DNA of 64,000 nt, from the NCBI RefSeq assembly GCF_000412335.2, contig NZ_KE161030.1, positions 1,630,240 through 1,694,239 on the forward strand, in the 5' to 3' direction. Made by a program: the position numbers and the translations under genes. The stretch is from Cedecea davisae DSM 4568 (lineage in GTDB: Bacteria > Pseudomonadota > Gammaproteobacteria > Enterobacterales > Enterobacteriaceae). This document shows, one piece after another, positions 21,602 through 30,095 of the stretch. The notes beneath the pieces are model-generated. The model was given only the letters and a program-made list of their open reading frames with translations. It did not search any database and was not told where the DNA came from. Within the stretch, counting starts at the first letter, position 1; each line of letters begins with the position of its first letter.

Positions 21602-22993
21602 TTAGCGGTGGGCTAATTCCACTTCTTCATCGCTGTTCAGGATCTCTTTATCAGTCTGCTTCATCAGCTGGCTGGTGATTGTCCCGGCGGTCATCGAGCC
21701 GCTTACGTTCAGGGCGGTACGGCCCATGTCGATAAGAGGTTCAACGGAAATAAGCAGCGCGACCAGCGTGACCGGCAGGCCCATAGCAGGCAGGACGATA
21801 AGCGCGGCGAAGGTTGCACCGCCGCCCACGCCGGCAACGCCCGCGGAGCTAACGGTGACGATGCCCACCAGGGTCGCAATCCATACCGGGTCAAACGGGT
21901 TGATGCCAACGGTTGGCGCAACCATCACGGCCAGCATAGCAGGGTAGAGACCGGCACAGCCGTTCTGCCCGATGGTGGCGCCGAAGGAGGCGGAGAAGCT
22001 GGCGATGGACTCCGGCACGCCAAGACGGCGGGTCTGCGCTTCAACGTTCAGCGGAATGCTGGCGGCGCTGGAGCGGCTGGTGAAGGCGAAGGTCAGCACC
22101 GGCCAGACTTTACGGAAGTATTTCACCGGGCTAACGCCGTTGAACGCCAGCAGAACCGCGTGGACGCCAAACATAATCGCCAGGCCAAGGTAGGAAGCAA
22201 CAACGAAGCTGCCCAGCTTGATGATGTCCTGCAGGTTGGAACCGGCGACCACTTTGGTCATCAGCGCCAGCACGCCGTATGGCGTCAGCTGCATCACCAG
22301 GCGAACCAGCTTCATCACCCAGCTTTGCAGTGTGTCGATGGCTACCAGTACGCGCTCGCCTTTCGGGGCATCATCTTTCAGCAGCTTCAGGGCGGCCACG
22401 CCGAGGAAAGCGGCGAAGATAACGATGCTGATAATAGACGTCGGGCTTGCGCCGGTCAGGTCAGCAAACGGGTTCTTCGGCACGAAGGAGAGAATAAGCT
22501 GCGGTACGGTCAGGTCGGCAACTTTGCCGATGTAGTTCGACTGAATGGCTGCCAGGCGTGCGCTTTCCGCATTGCCCTGCACCAGGCCTTCAGCCGTCAG
22601 GCCAAACAGGTTGGTGACCAGCACGCCGACCAGAGCGGCAATCAGAGTGGTAAACAGCAGCGTCCCGATGCTCAGGATACTGATTTTACCCAGCGAAGAG
22701 GCGTTATGCAGCTTGGCTACCGCGCTCAGAATGGAGGCGAACACCAGCGGCATGACGATCATTTGCAGCAGCTGGACGTAGCCGTTACCGACGACGTTAA
22801 ACCACTGAATGGAATCTTTCAGAACCGCACTTTCGGAACCATAAATGGTGTGCAGCGCCAGGCCGAAGACCACGCCGAGTACCAGACCGGCCAGCACTTT
22901 TTTGGCCAGGCTCCATTGTTTGTGGCGGGTTTGCGCCAGCAGCAATAGCAAAACAACGAACACCACAATGTTCGCTATCAGTGGAAAATTCAT
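21602..22993 (-). CDS. tcyP: TcyP, L-cystine:cation symporter
   Basis: A 463-residue dicarboxylate/amino acid:cation symporter (DAACS) of the TcyP/YdjN type. It has about eight membrane helices and the re-entrant hairpin motifs [12 protein letters not shown] near residue 308 and [18 protein letters not shown] near residue 380. It takes up cystine and related sulfur compounds; in E. coli it is activated by CysB under sulfur limitation. The C-terminal tail is acidic and cytoplasmic. No clear CysB site was identified by eye upstream. Confidence 0.96.
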   Translation of the reverse strand: MNFPLIANIVVFVVLLLLLAQTRHKQWSLAKKVLAGLVLGVVFGLALHTIYGSESAVLKDSIQWFNVVGNGYVQLLQMIVMPLVFASILSAVAKLHNASSLGKISILSIGTLLFTTLIAALVGVLVTNLFGLTAEGLVQGNAESARLAAIQSNYIGKVADLTVPQLILSFVPKNPFADLTGASPTSIISIVIFAAFLGVAALKLLKDDAPKGERVLVAIDTLQSWVMKLVRLVMQLTPYGVLALMTKVVAGSNLQDIIKLGSFVVASYLGLAIMFGVHAVLLAFNGVSPVKYFRKVWPVLTFAFTSRSSAASIPLNVEAQTRRLGVPESIASFSASFGATIGQNGCAGLYPAMLAVMVAPTVGINPFDPVWIATLVGIVTVSSAGVAGVGGGATFAALIVLPAMGLPVTLVALLISVEPLIDMGRTALNVSGSMTAGTITSQLMKQTDKEILNSDEEVELAHR

Positions 22994-23125
22994 CCCCGTA
23001 TCTCCTGATTTATTGTCATACAGCCGCTGTTACGCCGCCGTTATGTTGCAAAGCGTAACAGACTCCGCAGCACTGTCTTATATCCAAAAAGAATTGATTA
23101 TTACCAAATGATGTTTCGGGGTTAA

Positions 23126-23716
23126 TTAATGCTCAGCCTGGTGATTTAACAAGCTATAAAAGCTCATTTGTAAGGAATTTATCATTTGTGAGGACCAGCG
23201 CACTGCACCGTTTTCGGGCATGTTCTGCGGCATCCACACCGCGAAGCCAAACAGCGCCATGCAGAGCACGCGCTCCAGCTGGTTGCCTTTTTGCGGCCTG
23301 ACGACGGGGAAACGAAAGCGCCAGCGACACGGCCAGAGCAGCGGCACTCCGGCGGGCGTCAGCATGTCGGCGATAATGTGGCTCAGGTAACCCAGCACCA
23401 TGCCCTGAATAGCATCCGCCGGGATAACCCACGTTTCCGGTACTTTCAGGTAACACAGCGCCAGCCCGGCAAAGACGGCGAACAGGCTGTGGGTGAAGCC
23501 TCGATGCCCGCACATGCGCGCCACGGGCTTAGAGATCCACTTCAGCCGCTGGCCAAGAAAGGATTTGGGGTGGTCGATATCGGGGAGCAGGCAGGTCAGG
23601 ATCGCGGACGGCACAATGTGCCACCAGTCGCCCTGGGCAAGTACGGGCGTAAGCTCGGCGTTTTTGGCAAATACTGCACAGGCAATAGAAAAAAGCAGGT
23701 GGCCTTCCGCCGTCAT
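23126..23716 (-). CDS. ydjM: YdjM, LexA-regulated inner-membrane protein (DUF457 metal-dependent hydrolase family)
   Basis: A 196-residue protein nearly identical at its start to E. coli YdjM. It has the YdjM/DUF457 pattern: PDIDHPKS, then HRGFTHSL, then LGYLSHIIADMLTPAGVPLL, a set of His and Asp residues suited to metal binding, plus several membrane segments. Members are annotated as metal-dependent hydrolases but the substrate is unknown. SOS boxes lie upstream at 23736-23769. Confidence 0.95.
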   Translation of the reverse strand: MTAEGHLLFSIACAVFAKNAELTPVLAQGDWWHIVPSAILTCLLPDIDHPKSFLGQRLKWISKPVARMCGHRGFTHSLFAVFAGLALCYLKVPETWVIPADAIQGMVLGYLSHIIADMLTPAGVPLLWPCRWRFRFPVVRPQKGNQLERVLCMALFGFAVWMPQNMPENGAVRWSSQMINSLQMSFYSLLNHQAEH

Positions 23717-23735
23717 GATACAACCCGAATAAAAA

Positions 23736-23769
23736 CTGTCGATTCATCCAGTATAGGGTTTTTGTACAG
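23736..23769 (-). promoter_or_regulatory. LexA boxes of ydjM
   Basis: On the + strand ctgtcgattcatccag (23736-23751) has the CTG-N10-CAG core. A second, weaker site tagggtttttgtacag (23754-23769) follows two bases later and keeps only one half. E. coli ydjM is also reported with two operators. The strong box is 20 bases from the start codon. Confidence 0.8.
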
Positions 23770-23834
23770 TATTCGGAAGAGGTGACGCTGTAACATTTTG
23801 TCAGCAAAATGGGCGGCCTGAGCCGCCCTGAGGC

Positions 23835-24503
23835 TTAGCCTTTGAGGTGTTTTTCGTTCAGCTCGACCAGAGAAGAGAGTTTTGCATCAGCCAGGCACCA
23901 GCGCGGGTCCGCGCGGTTTTCTTCAGCCGGAACCACTATCGAGCGCATGCGTGCGGCTTTAGTGGCTATCATGCCGTTAACCGAGTCCTCCAGCGTGACG
24001 CATGAAAGCGGGTCAACGCCAAGCTTTGCCGCCGCGTCCAGGTAAACCTGCGGGTGCGGTTTACTGTACGGAAGATGCTCGGCGGAGGCGATAGCGTCGA
24101 AATACTGGCGCAGGTCGAACATTTCCAGCACTTTTTCCAGCATATGCAGCGGGGAGGCGGAGGCCAGGCCCACTTTGAGACCGAGTGCTTTACAGCGTTT
24201 AACCGCTTCTACAACGCCCGGCAAAAGCGGACGCTGCTCATCGACTAATGCGATGGCGCGTTCGATAACGAGTGCGGTGACTTCTTCTTTTGACGGCCCG
24301 CTCCACGGCTGGCGTGAGAACCAAAGGTCTACCACTAAATCGATGCGCAGCCCTAGGGTGTCCGGCAGCTCATTGCGGCGCGTGATATCAACGCCAATAC
24401 TTTGCAGGGTATCCAATTCCGCACGATCCCAAAGCGGTTCCGAATCAATCAGTAGCCCATCCATATCAAAAATTGCCGCGAGGATCTGGCGCGTATCGGC
24501 CAT
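23835..24503 (-). CDS. hxpB: HxpB (YniC), hexitol/2-deoxyglucose-6-phosphate phosphatase
   Basis: A 222-residue HAD hydrolase, the same length as E. coli YniC/HxpB. Motif I FDMDGLLIDSEP (nucleophile Asp at about residue 13), motif II GLASASP, and motifs III/IV with KPHPQVY and LEDSVNGM are complete. It removes phosphate from several sugar phosphates, including 2-deoxyglucose-6-phosphate. It is divergent from yniB. Confidence 0.96.
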   Translation of the reverse strand: MADTRQILAAIFDMDGLLIDSEPLWDRAELDTLQSIGVDITRRNELPDTLGLRIDLVVDLWFSRQPWSGPSKEEVTALVIERAIALVDEQRPLLPGVVEAVKRCKALGLKVGLASASPLHMLEKVLEMFDLRQYFDAIASAEHLPYSKPHPQVYLDAAAKLGVDPLSCVTLEDSVNGMIATKAARMRSIVVPAEENRADPRWCLADAKLSSLVELNEKHLKG

Positions 24504-24671
24504 AAAATGACTCCTTTCCGTTCGTCTTGAATAAATGATTGTGTATCTTTAGCCGGAAACAATACCTGAAGCCACCGCTTTTGCGAATTTCGCCCGCAAA
24601 GCTCAGGCGAAATAGCGCCATACAGGGTAGACTTTGTGGGTATAACGTTACGTCCTAAAAAAGGGGAGTGC

Positions 24672-25208
24672 ATGACGTATCAACAGGCTGGACGCATTGC
24701 GATTTTGAAACGGGTTGCGGGATGGGTGATTTTTATCCCGGCGCTGCTTTCTACCGTGATTTCGGTTCTGAAGTTTATGTATCAACACAGCGAAAAACAG
24801 CCCGGCATTGATGCCGTGATGCTGGATTTTTTCCATGTGATGATTGAGATGATGCGTTTTAACACGCCGTTCCTGAATTTATTCTGGTACAACTCGCCGC
24901 AGCCGGACTTCCACGCTCAGGCGAACGTGTTTTTCTGGCTTATTTACGCTTTGATTTTCATCGGGCTGGCGCTACAGGATTCCGGCGCACGTATGAGCCG
25001 CCAGGCAAAATACCTGCGTGAAGGCGTTCAGGATCAGCTGATTCTTGAGCAGGCTAAGGGGCCGGATGGATTGAATAAAGCGCAGCTGGACGCGAAAATT
25101 GTTGTGCCTCACCACACCATTCTGCTGCAAATTTTCCCGCTCTACGTGTTGCCGGTTATCGTCATTGTTGCCGGTTACTTCTGCTTTAAGCTGCTCGGCT
25201 TCCTTTAA
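24672..25208 (+). CDS. yniB: YniB, conserved inner-membrane protein
   Basis: A 178-residue membrane protein with three hydrophobic segments (VIFIPALLSTVISVLKFM, FWLIYALIFIGLAL, and the C-terminal IVIVAGYFCFKLLGF) and a conserved LQDSGARMSRQAKYLREGV cytoplasmic loop. It matches E. coli YniB (178 residues). The ATG at 24672 has ribosome site aagggga; the longer frame from 24636 is not needed. Function is unknown. Confidence 0.93.
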   Translation: MTYQQAGRIAILKRVAGWVIFIPALLSTVISVLKFMYQHSEKQPGIDAVMLDFFHVMIEMMRFNTPFLNLFWYNSPQPDFHAQANVFFWLIYALIFIGLALQDSGARMSRQAKYLREGVQDQLILEQAKGPDGLNKAQLDAKIVVPHHTILLQIFPLYVLPVIVIVAGYFCFKLLGFL

Positions 25209-25243
25209 GACTGGCGGCCACTCCGCGCAGGAGTGGCCATCTT

Positions 25244-26104
25244 TTACGCCGCTAAAACCCGCTCAAGCGCTTTTTGCGCCGTGACCAGATGCTGGCCGCC
25301 GAACAAAATAGCGCGGTTGAGCAGAGTATAGAGCTGGTAGATGGGCTGGCGCTCGAGGAAGCCCGACGGCAGCGGTGAAACCGACTGATAGCCATCGTAG
25401 ATTTGCGGCGGCTGGTCGTTATGCAGCGGCAGCATCGCCAGGTCACACTCTCTGTCGCCCCAGTAGCAGGCCGGATCGTAAATAAACGGCCCGTCCGGAC
25501 CCAGCGCGCAGTTTCCTGACCAGAGGTCGCCGTGCAGCAGGGAAGGCTGGGGCTGATGAGAGGCCAGCGCCTGCTGAACAAAGTCGACAATCAGGTCAAT
25601 ATCGCCGTAGTCGATGCCTTTTTCCGCCGCCATCTCCAGCTGCCAGCCAATACGCTGTTCGGCGAAGAAGGTTGACCAGCGGCGCTGCCAGGCGTTGGGC
25701 TGCGGGGTGGTGGAAAGATCGTTGTCAAAATCGAGGCCGAACTGCGGCTGGTCGCTCCACTGGTGAAGTTTTGCCAGCTGCTGGCCGAGAAGAAAGGCAT
25801 TGTGGGCATCAAGCGGTTTGCAGGGCAGGTATTCCAGCAGCAGGAAACTGTAATCTCTGTCGCTGCCCAGCCCCCAGACTTTTGGCACCCGCACCGTTTT
25901 ACTGCGCGAGAGCAGCTCCAACTGGTCGGCTTCGGCGGTAAAGATGGGCAGGAGTTCGCGATCATCGCATTTGACGAAAATCTCATGCCCGGCGTAGTGA
26001 ATGCGCCAGGCCGCATGGATTTCTCCACCGGGTAGCTCGGTGCGGCGTTCAATTTCTGCCTCACCCAGTTGCTCACTTAATAAATGACGGATGGCTTGCC
26101 ACAT
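25244..26104 (-). CDS. yniA: YniA, fructosamine kinase family protein
   Basis: A 286-residue protein of the fructosamine-3-kinase/APH-like kinase family, the same length as E. coli YniA. Visible motifs are the N-lobe HEIFVKCDDRELLPIFTAEA, the catalytic loop SLLHGDLWSGNC and the metal-binding FIYDPACYWGDRECDLAM. It probably phosphorylates ketosamines formed by glycation (ribulosamine- or fructosamine-type), aiding protein deglycation; the bacterial substrate is not firmly known. Confidence 0.95.
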   Translation of the reverse strand: MWQAIRHLLSEQLGEAEIERRTELPGGEIHAAWRIHYAGHEIFVKCDDRELLPIFTAEADQLELLSRSKTVRVPKVWGLGSDRDYSFLLLEYLPCKPLDAHNAFLLGQQLAKLHQWSDQPQFGLDFDNDLSTTPQPNAWQRRWSTFFAEQRIGWQLEMAAEKGIDYGDIDLIVDFVQQALASHQPQPSLLHGDLWSGNCALGPDGPFIYDPACYWGDRECDLAMLPLHNDQPPQIYDGYQSVSPLPSGFLERQPIYQLYTLLNRAILFGGQHLVTAQKALERVLAA

Positions 26105-26212
26105 GACTTTTCTCCCCAGGTTAGCTGGTAGACACTACAATCAATAGCTTATCGCCGTTTGCCGGGGCAAAACAGGCGCTAACGCACAATCCCGGCCTGC
26201 CATAAGTAAAAT

Positions 26213-26497
26213 TTACGACTTTTGTTTCTGCCATATTTCCCAGCGGGTGATGGCCACCTCAGGCTCTTTACCCAGCGCCACGTTGCCTAATCCTCTGGCG
26301 AGTTCCTTAACCTGCTGCTCGTCTAAAGTGCTGGTCAGGCCAAAGTTGCCGGGGCCGAGTTCATGCACTTTCCCGTCGTCATCGGTGAGGGTGAGGGTGA
26401 AGCCGCCGAGCGTTAACTGATTATTCAGTTCGTTGATTTCGGTTAGCCCCTGTTGCTCAAATTTTACCGTCACCACATAGCGTTCTACGTCACTCAT
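26213..26497 (-). CDS. ydiZ: YdiZ family protein
   Basis: A 94-residue soluble protein resembling E. coli YdiZ (96 residues), with matching blocks LTEINELNNQLTLGGFTLTL and DDDGKVHELG. The ATG at 26497 is preferred because GGAG precedes it by 5 bases; an in-frame ATG eleven codons upstream lacks a good ribosome site. No function is known. It lies between pfkB and yniA on the minus strand, as in E. coli. Confidence 0.88.
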   Translation of the reverse strand: MSDVERYVVTVKFEQQGLTEINELNNQLTLGGFTLTLTDDDGKVHELGPGNFGLTSTLDEQQVKELARGLGNVALGKEPEVAITRWEIWQKQKS

Positions 26498-26586
26498 AGT
26501 CACTCCATTGTTATCCTGAAGGTTTAGCATAGTTCATGCTGTTGGAATGCGGAGCGTTGTGCGGCTCCGCATGATGCTGATGAAAA

Positions 26587-27516
26587 TTAGCTTTTCAGGT
26601 AGCGATAGATATTTTGCGTATTTTCCAGCGAGCAAAGGCGGGTGCCTTTATTTAGCGTCGCGGCGCTCCCGGCCGCAACGCCATAGCGCACGATGTCGAG
26701 TAATGAAGCGTTTTCAGCGAGCTTCAGCGTCATGGCGCCGACCATGCTGTCTCCCGCGCCTACGGTGCTTTGGCTTTTTACCGGCGGGGGCACAACATGC
26801 ACGCAGTCCTGCGCGTCCACTCCCAGCGCGCCCTGCGGCCCAAGAGAAACCACAACACGTTTCGCCTGGCCGCTGTTTACTATCTGCTGTGCGGCTTTAC
26901 GCACATCATCCGGCTGGGTGAGTTCGCGCCCCACGAGGGCGCTCAGCTCTTTCTGATTAGGCTTAACCAGTTCGATATTGCCAAGGGCAAGCGTGGCTTT
27001 TAACGCCTCGCCCGAGCTGTCCACGATGCAGCGGATCCCTTTATCCTGCGCGGCTTTCACTAACCGGCAAAGTTTTTCTACCTCAACGCCCGGCGGCAGG
27101 CTACCGCTAATCACCAGAATATCGCCGCTGCGGATGGAGAGCGCTTTTTCCTCCAGGCGGTGAAACTCATCATCGGTTAATGCGGCACCCGGCATCACGA
27201 AGCGATACTGTTCGCCGGTTGATTGGGTATGAACGTGGAGATTCTGGCGCGTCCAGTCTCCGGACTCGACCGTATCGACGGCAACCTTCTCCCGGAGCAA
27301 TAATTCGCTGAGGTGCTGCCCGGTTGCTCCTCCGACCGGAAAAATTGCCGTTGCGTGACCTCCAAGATGCGCAATGGCGCGCGCAACGTTGATGCCGCCG
27401 CCGCCCGGCTCAAAGACCGGCGAGCTGCAACGGAGTTTTCCTTCAGGGTAAATCTGGTCAGTGACGGTTGCGCTGTCCAGAGAAGGGGCGAGCGTTAATG
27501 TGTAGATAGCTGTCAT
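26587..27516 (-). CDS. pfkB: 6-phosphofructokinase II
   Basis: A 309-residue PfkB-family kinase, the same length as E. coli Pfk-2. The glycine-rich substrate motif GGGGINVARAIAHLGG near residue 36 and the C-terminal GAGDSMVGAM with catalytic Asp near residue 256 are intact. It phosphorylates fructose-6-phosphate using ATP and is the minor isozyme in E. coli. It is divergent from ydiY. Confidence 0.97.
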   Translation of the reverse strand: MTAIYTLTLAPSLDSATVTDQIYPEGKLRCSSPVFEPGGGGINVARAIAHLGGHATAIFPVGGATGQHLSELLLREKVAVDTVESGDWTRQNLHVHTQSTGEQYRFVMPGAALTDDEFHRLEEKALSIRSGDILVISGSLPPGVEVEKLCRLVKAAQDKGIRCIVDSSGEALKATLALGNIELVKPNQKELSALVGRELTQPDDVRKAAQQIVNSGQAKRVVVSLGPQGALGVDAQDCVHVVPPPVKSQSTVGAGDSMVGAMTLKLAENASLLDIVRYGVAAGSAATLNKGTRLCSLENTQNIYRYLKS

Positions 27517-27809
27517 ATCTGCTCCTTTTTTTAGCCATTATCCTAAAGCGTAGCACCGAAGCGGCGGCTTAAATGTTAATTAAAATCATGATTTATCGAA
27601 TGATTATGCTAAATCCACAATCTTCGTATCCTTATGAAAATAAAAGTATTTTCAGAGCCCTCTTAGATAAAAAATGAAATAAGAATCCATTGCTATGTTA
27701 ATCGGGAGTTTTTATAATTTGTAACCTTTCCGGGCGGTCTCAGATTTGACCTCCGGGGAAAGATTCCGGAACCTTGATGGTTTCTTTTTTGTGTTGTGCG
27801 GATTAATAA

Positions 27810-28568
27810 ATGAAGCTTTTAAAGACAGTACCGGTTGCACTTTTACTCACCGGTGGAGCGTTCTTTAGCCACTTTGCGGTGGCAGATGACTCAGTATTTA
27901 CTGTCATGGATGACCCGACTACCGCGAAGAAACCCTTCGAAGGTAATTTGAATGCAGGCTATCTTGCGCAGGCAGGCAACACCAAAAGTTCCAACTTGAC
28001 TGCTAACACCAATATGACCTGGTACAACACCGCTACCGCGTGGTCAATTTGGGGTAACGCCAGTAACACCTCTTCCAATGACGTGCGCTCTTCTGAGAAA
28101 TACTCGGCGGGCGGGCGTGGTCGTTACAACATGACCGACTATGACTATGTATTTGGTCAGGCAAGCTGGCTGACCGACCGTTACAACGGCTACCATGCGC
28201 GCGATGTCTTTACCGCGGGTTATGGTCGCCAGTTGCTGAACGGCCCGGTTCACAGCCTGCGTGTGGAATTCGGTCCAGGCGTTCGTTATGACGAATTTAC
28301 CGATGGTGAGCACGAGACTCAGGCGCTGGGTTATGCGTCTGCGACTTATAACTGGCAGCTGACCGACAACGCTAAGTTTATTCAGGGCGTTTCGGTGCTG
28401 GGCAGCGACGACACTACGGTCAACTCTGAAACGGCTCTCGACGTAGCTATCAGCGAGCATTTTGGCCTGAAAGTGGGCTATAACGTGACCTGGAACTCCG
28501 ATCCGCCGTCAACGGCGCCAAACCATACCGACAGACGTACGCAAATTACGCTCGGGTATAAAATGTAA
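27810..28568 (+). CDS. ydiY: YdiY, DUF481 salt-induced outer-membrane protein
   Basis: A 252-residue protein with a signal peptide (cleavage after FAVA, about residue 25) and a C-terminal beta-rich domain (DUF481/YdiY) ending in the aromatic-type strand TQITLGYKM, as expected of an outer-membrane barrel. It corresponds to E. coli YdiY (252 residues), whose role is unknown; the family is described as acid- or salt-inducible. It is the last backbone gene before the accessory region, with a clear terminator downstream. Confidence 0.94.
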   Translation: MKLLKTVPVALLLTGGAFFSHFAVADDSVFTVMDDPTTAKKPFEGNLNAGYLAQAGNTKSSNLTANTNMTWYNTATAWSIWGNASNTSSNDVRSSEKYSAGGRGRYNMTDYDYVFGQASWLTDRYNGYHARDVFTAGYGRQLLNGPVHSLRVEFGPGVRYDEFTDGEHETQALGYASATYNWQLTDNAKFIQGVSVLGSDDTTVNSETALDVAISEHFGLKVGYNVTWNSDPPSTAPNHTDRRTQITLGYKM

Positions 28569-28576
28569 TATTAAGA

Positions 28577-28602
28577 AGCCGGATAATATCCGGCTTTTTT
28601 TA
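28577..28602 (+). terminator. Terminator after ydiY
   Basis: agccggat (28578-28585) and atccggct (28589-28596) form a hairpin with a short loop, followed by TTTTTT. Confidence 0.9.
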
Positions 28603-28804
28603 TCCCGCATTTGTGTTTCCGCTGTTTATTTCTTCTGTTATTCACATTAAATTAACCATTTCAGTTCATTTATTATAAATTTTTATATCATTAATTCTTC
28701 ATTAAGAATGAAGTCTTTATTATTTCGGCCTCACAGAATAAAAAACCGGTAAATACGGTCTGATTGACGGGCTTTGAAGTATTTTTCTGTTGCCCGACGG
28801 TTTT

Positions 28805-28816
28805 ACAAGATCTTGT
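28805..28816. promoter_or_regulatory. 12-bp palindrome, possible operator upstream of the adhesin gene
   Basis: acaagatcttgt is its own reverse complement, lies in AT-rich DNA 230 bases upstream of the adhesin start, and contains a Dam site. No known regulator consensus is assigned. Confidence 0.3.
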
Positions 28817-28876
28817 GGTAAATAAAAAACCTTTCAAAAATAAATATAAATTCAATTAAAACATGGCGTTATCTCT

Positions 28877-28960
28877 ATGCTATCTGATGTTTCTCGTCGT
28901 TTGACTCCCCGGAGGTCTGATGTGAAAATCACGCCCACTTCCATCGGCGTGCGTCATTGA
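28877..28960 (+). CDS. Candidate small ORF or leader peptide (27 residues)
   Basis: ATG at 28877 to TGA at 28958-28960 encodes 27 residues, arginine-rich at first (SRRLTPRRS). An internal GTG at 28922 has a strong ribosome site, ggagg at 28911-28915, at 6 bases spacing and would give a 12-residue peptide. No homologue is recognised. It lies about 90 bases before the adhesin gene and could be an upstream leader, but coding is not demonstrated. Confidence 0.25.
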   Translation: MLSDVSRRLTPRRSDVKITPTSIGVRH

Positions 28961-29047
28961 GGCTTCTTTTAGCGTTCTGGTCTAACCCCGTCATCTGAAG
29001 CCGCTGGTATTAAAACGAACCAGGCCGAAATATTAAGGGGTTTACTT

Positions 29048-30095
29048 ATGTTTATACGCTTAAATTTATTTGGGCGAGGATCTCGTGGGCGCAAATCAGG
29101 CCCTGGGCTGAGTTATGTTCTTTCCGGCATGTTTTTTTTCGGACTCTTTTTTGTAAGTAACGCTGCATTCGCCCAGCAGCTAGGGCTTCCAGGGGTTGTT
29201 ACTTTTATTACGGCGGGTGAAGCTGGTACTTCTTGGTGTGAGGGTCAAGGTACGAATGTCGAGGATTCCTCAGGGGCCACTGACGTGGGTCATGCGTGTG
29301 TTCCAAAAGGTGCCGATCCGTGGCTTATGAATGCTGGAACGGGCGTATCATATTTTTCTTCGTTTTCGAATCTGCTGATTGGATTATACGCCCCCGTCAA
29401 AGATACTTACGTTGCGCGCCTGTGGATCTGTGATGCCAGCGGCGGTCCTGGCGAATGCACTATGGGTCAAAGCGTTGAGCATTTTGATGCCGCTACTGCT
29501 GTAGCGTTAGACTCCAGTAAAACTATCGAGGATCAGGTACCCAGGTGGGGGGGGGGTAGCGAAAAAGGTGCTGAATTACTCTTTCAATGCCTGCCTTACT
29601 CTGATGGGCTCGGATGGTGTTCACTGGAAGGGCGCTCCTGGCACTGTGGTCAGGACATGCTCGGATGCCAATACGTTACCCGATACGCCAGCCTTGTGCT
29701 ACATCAATTACGGTACCCCGCTGGACGTTTATCTGGGCACCACAGAGCGAAGAGATATTGCGACGGCGCCGAGCAAAGGCTCGGGAAGTAAGTACAAGGC
29801 TCCCGTGCTGTGTACCCGGGACTCGAGGGTTGATGTCGTGACGCGGTTCGAATTTGAGCCCATTGTGGTAAATGGGGTTGAGCTGGTTAAAACCACAGCC
29901 AGTAATACCGGAGTGGCCATTTTTTATAACGGTACACTGGTCGATACAACTACACGGATTAACGAGAGTTTCGAACAGGGGACCACAGATACCGAATATG
30001 AGTTCCAACTTATCCGCGACCCTAATGTGTCCGTGGGTGAGGTGACAACGGGCGATTTTACCGCAGTTGCGACAGTAATAATGACTCTACAGTAA
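29048..30095 (+). CDS. Fimbrial adhesin-like protein, reading frame interrupted at a poly-G tract (phase OFF)
   Basis: Two abutting frames make one gene. The first (29048-29791, 247 residues) starts after ribosome site aagggg, has a signal peptide (cleavage near AAFAQQ, residue 43) and leaves its frame at ten G residues (29547-29556). The second continues one base out of phase to 30095. With nine (or twelve) G the frames join into about 348 residues: a cysteine-containing N-terminal domain and a C-terminal pilin-like domain ending TGDFTAVATVIMTLQ, typical of subunits joining by donor-strand exchange. It is probably the tip adhesin of the downstream pilus. No named adhesin is recognised. A sequencing error in the G run is the main alternative. 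Confidence 0.7.
29547..29556 (+). repeat. Run of ten G within the adhesin coding region
   Basis: Homopolymer of ten G following ccaggt. It coincides exactly with the point where the coding frame shifts from one phase to the next. Loss of one G restores the full adhesin frame, the signature of a slipped-strand contingency tract. Confidence 0.85.

Larger units (their letters stand above)
28603..29047. other. AT-rich region at the left edge of the accessory region
   Basis: About 445 AT-rich bases between ydiY and the adhesin-like gene. It holds a perfect 12-bp palindrome acaagatcttgt (28805-28816) with a GATC centre, a small open frame (28877-28960) and, at the end, the ribosome site aagggg before the ATG at 29048. 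No mobile-element gene or tRNA is present. Confidence 0.5.
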
